Assembly (NCBI RefSeq): GCF_029335315.1
Contig: NZ_JARJLT010000052.1
Location: forward strand, 1 to 36,896
Direction: 5' to 3'
From: Pseudomonas citronellolis
GTDB lineage: Bacteria > Pseudomonadota > Gammaproteobacteria > Pseudomonadales > Pseudomonadaceae
DNA length: 36,896 nucleotides
This document shows positions 36,488 through 36,896 of this stretch, one piece after another (position 1 is the stretch's first letter; each line of letters begins with the position of its first letter). The position numbers and the translations under genes were made by a program. Below the pieces are notes generated by a model. The model ran no database searches. It was given only the letters and a program-made list of their open reading frames with translations, and was not told the DNA's origin.

Positions 36488-36896
36488 TTACAGCCCCAAC
36501 TCGCTCAACGACGGATGCCCGTCCGGCCGCCGCCCCTGGGGCCAGCGGAACAGCCGCTCGCCCTCGCTGATCGGCAGGTCGTTGATCGAGGCGTGGCGCT
36601 CGAACATCAGGCCGTTCTCGTCGAACGCCCAGTTCTCGTTACCGTAGGAACGGAACCAGTTGCCCGAGTCGTCGTGCCATTCGTAGGCGAAGCGCACGGC
36701 GATGCGGTTGCCGGTGAACGCCCAGAGCTCCTTGATCAGCCGGTACTCCTGCTCGCGGCGCCACTTGGCGGCGAGGAACTCGACGATCTGCGCGCGGCCG
36801 CTCAGGAAGGTCGAGCGGTTGCGCCAAGCGCTGTCCGGGCTGTAGGCCAGCGACACGCGCTGCGGATCGCGGCTGTTCCAGCCGTCCTCGGCGGCG
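36488..36896 (-). CDS. DUF1348 (NTF2-like/SnoaL-type) protein, 5' end beyond the window
   Basis: The frame stays open through the right edge, and the upstream codons read [14 protein letters not shown] before [13 protein letters not shown], which matches the DUF1348 family. The GTG at 36856 is therefore internal, and the true start lies outside. About 136 residues are visible, close to a full domain of about 155. [26 protein letters not shown] is the conserved end. These small alpha+beta-barrel proteins have no firmly known function. It converges on the GMC gene with repeat copy C between. Confidence 0.82.
   Translation of the reverse strand, partial: AAEDGWNSRDPQRVSLAYSPDSAWRNRSTFLSGRAQIVEFLAAKWRREQEYRLIKELWAFTGNRIAVRFAYEWHDDSGNWFRSYGNENWAFDENGLMFERHASINDLPISEGERLFRWPQGRRPDGHPSLSELGL

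Overview
This is a GC-rich (about 65-70% by eye) chromosomal segment of a Pseudomonas, most likely from the P. aeruginosa lineage. The main evidence is the linked set atpGDC-glmU, ampDh2-kinB-algB, an Ivy-type lysozyme inhibitor, gltP and a CitA-type transporter. The kinB and algB products have the lengths and phosphorylation-site numbering (His385, Asp59) known from P. aeruginosa. No rRNA, tRNA, CRISPR array, insertion sequence or prophage was seen. Every gene is intact except the last, which runs off the right edge.

Layout. 1-4390: end of the F1Fo ATP synthase operon (atpG, atpD, atpC), a strong terminator, then glmU. An unusual folded element lies between atpD and atpC. 4391-11184: envelope block, with a DnaA-box-rich gap, a MarC protein, the AmpDh2 amidase lipoprotein, the convergent kinB/algB two-component pair of alginate control, two small membrane proteins, an Ivy-like inhibitor and a DUF3313 lipoprotein. 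11185-17517: transport and small enzymes (gltP, a fused SpmA-SpmB protein, a lipoprotein serine protease with a folded leader, citA, and a GNAT acetyltransferase behind a likely ANR box). 17518-20042: a membrane-anchored M16 peptidase and an SDR-type epimerase with an altered active-site motif. 20291-24033: a two-gene operon of a globin-coupled PAS-GGDEF-EAL protein and an Aer-type redox/oxygen taxis receptor. 24188-27386: a small unknown protein, an AraC regulator and a Na/phosphate cotransporter-PhoU protein near a Pho box. 27748-31616: a LEA14-like lipoprotein, TerC, a CitMHS citrate transporter with a short leader ORF, and an auxin-efflux-type carrier. 31932-36896: a nitrate/taurine-type ABC transporter, a GMC oxidoreductase and a partial DUF1348 gene.

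How parts fit together. Oxygen and redox input recurs: the ANR box, the globin-coupled c-di-GMP enzyme and the Aer receptor. Several carbon-source transporters (gltP, CitMHS, the ABC transporter) carry A-rich motifs of the Crc/Hfq type close to ribosome binding sites, which suggests catabolite repression. Three families of paired inverted hairpin repeats sit at gene ends, and their stems show compensatory base changes between copies. Seven exact DnaA boxes lie in the first 20 kb, three of them in the 148-bp glmU-marC gap; this fits a position near the replication origin, as expected for atp genes in Pseudomonas.
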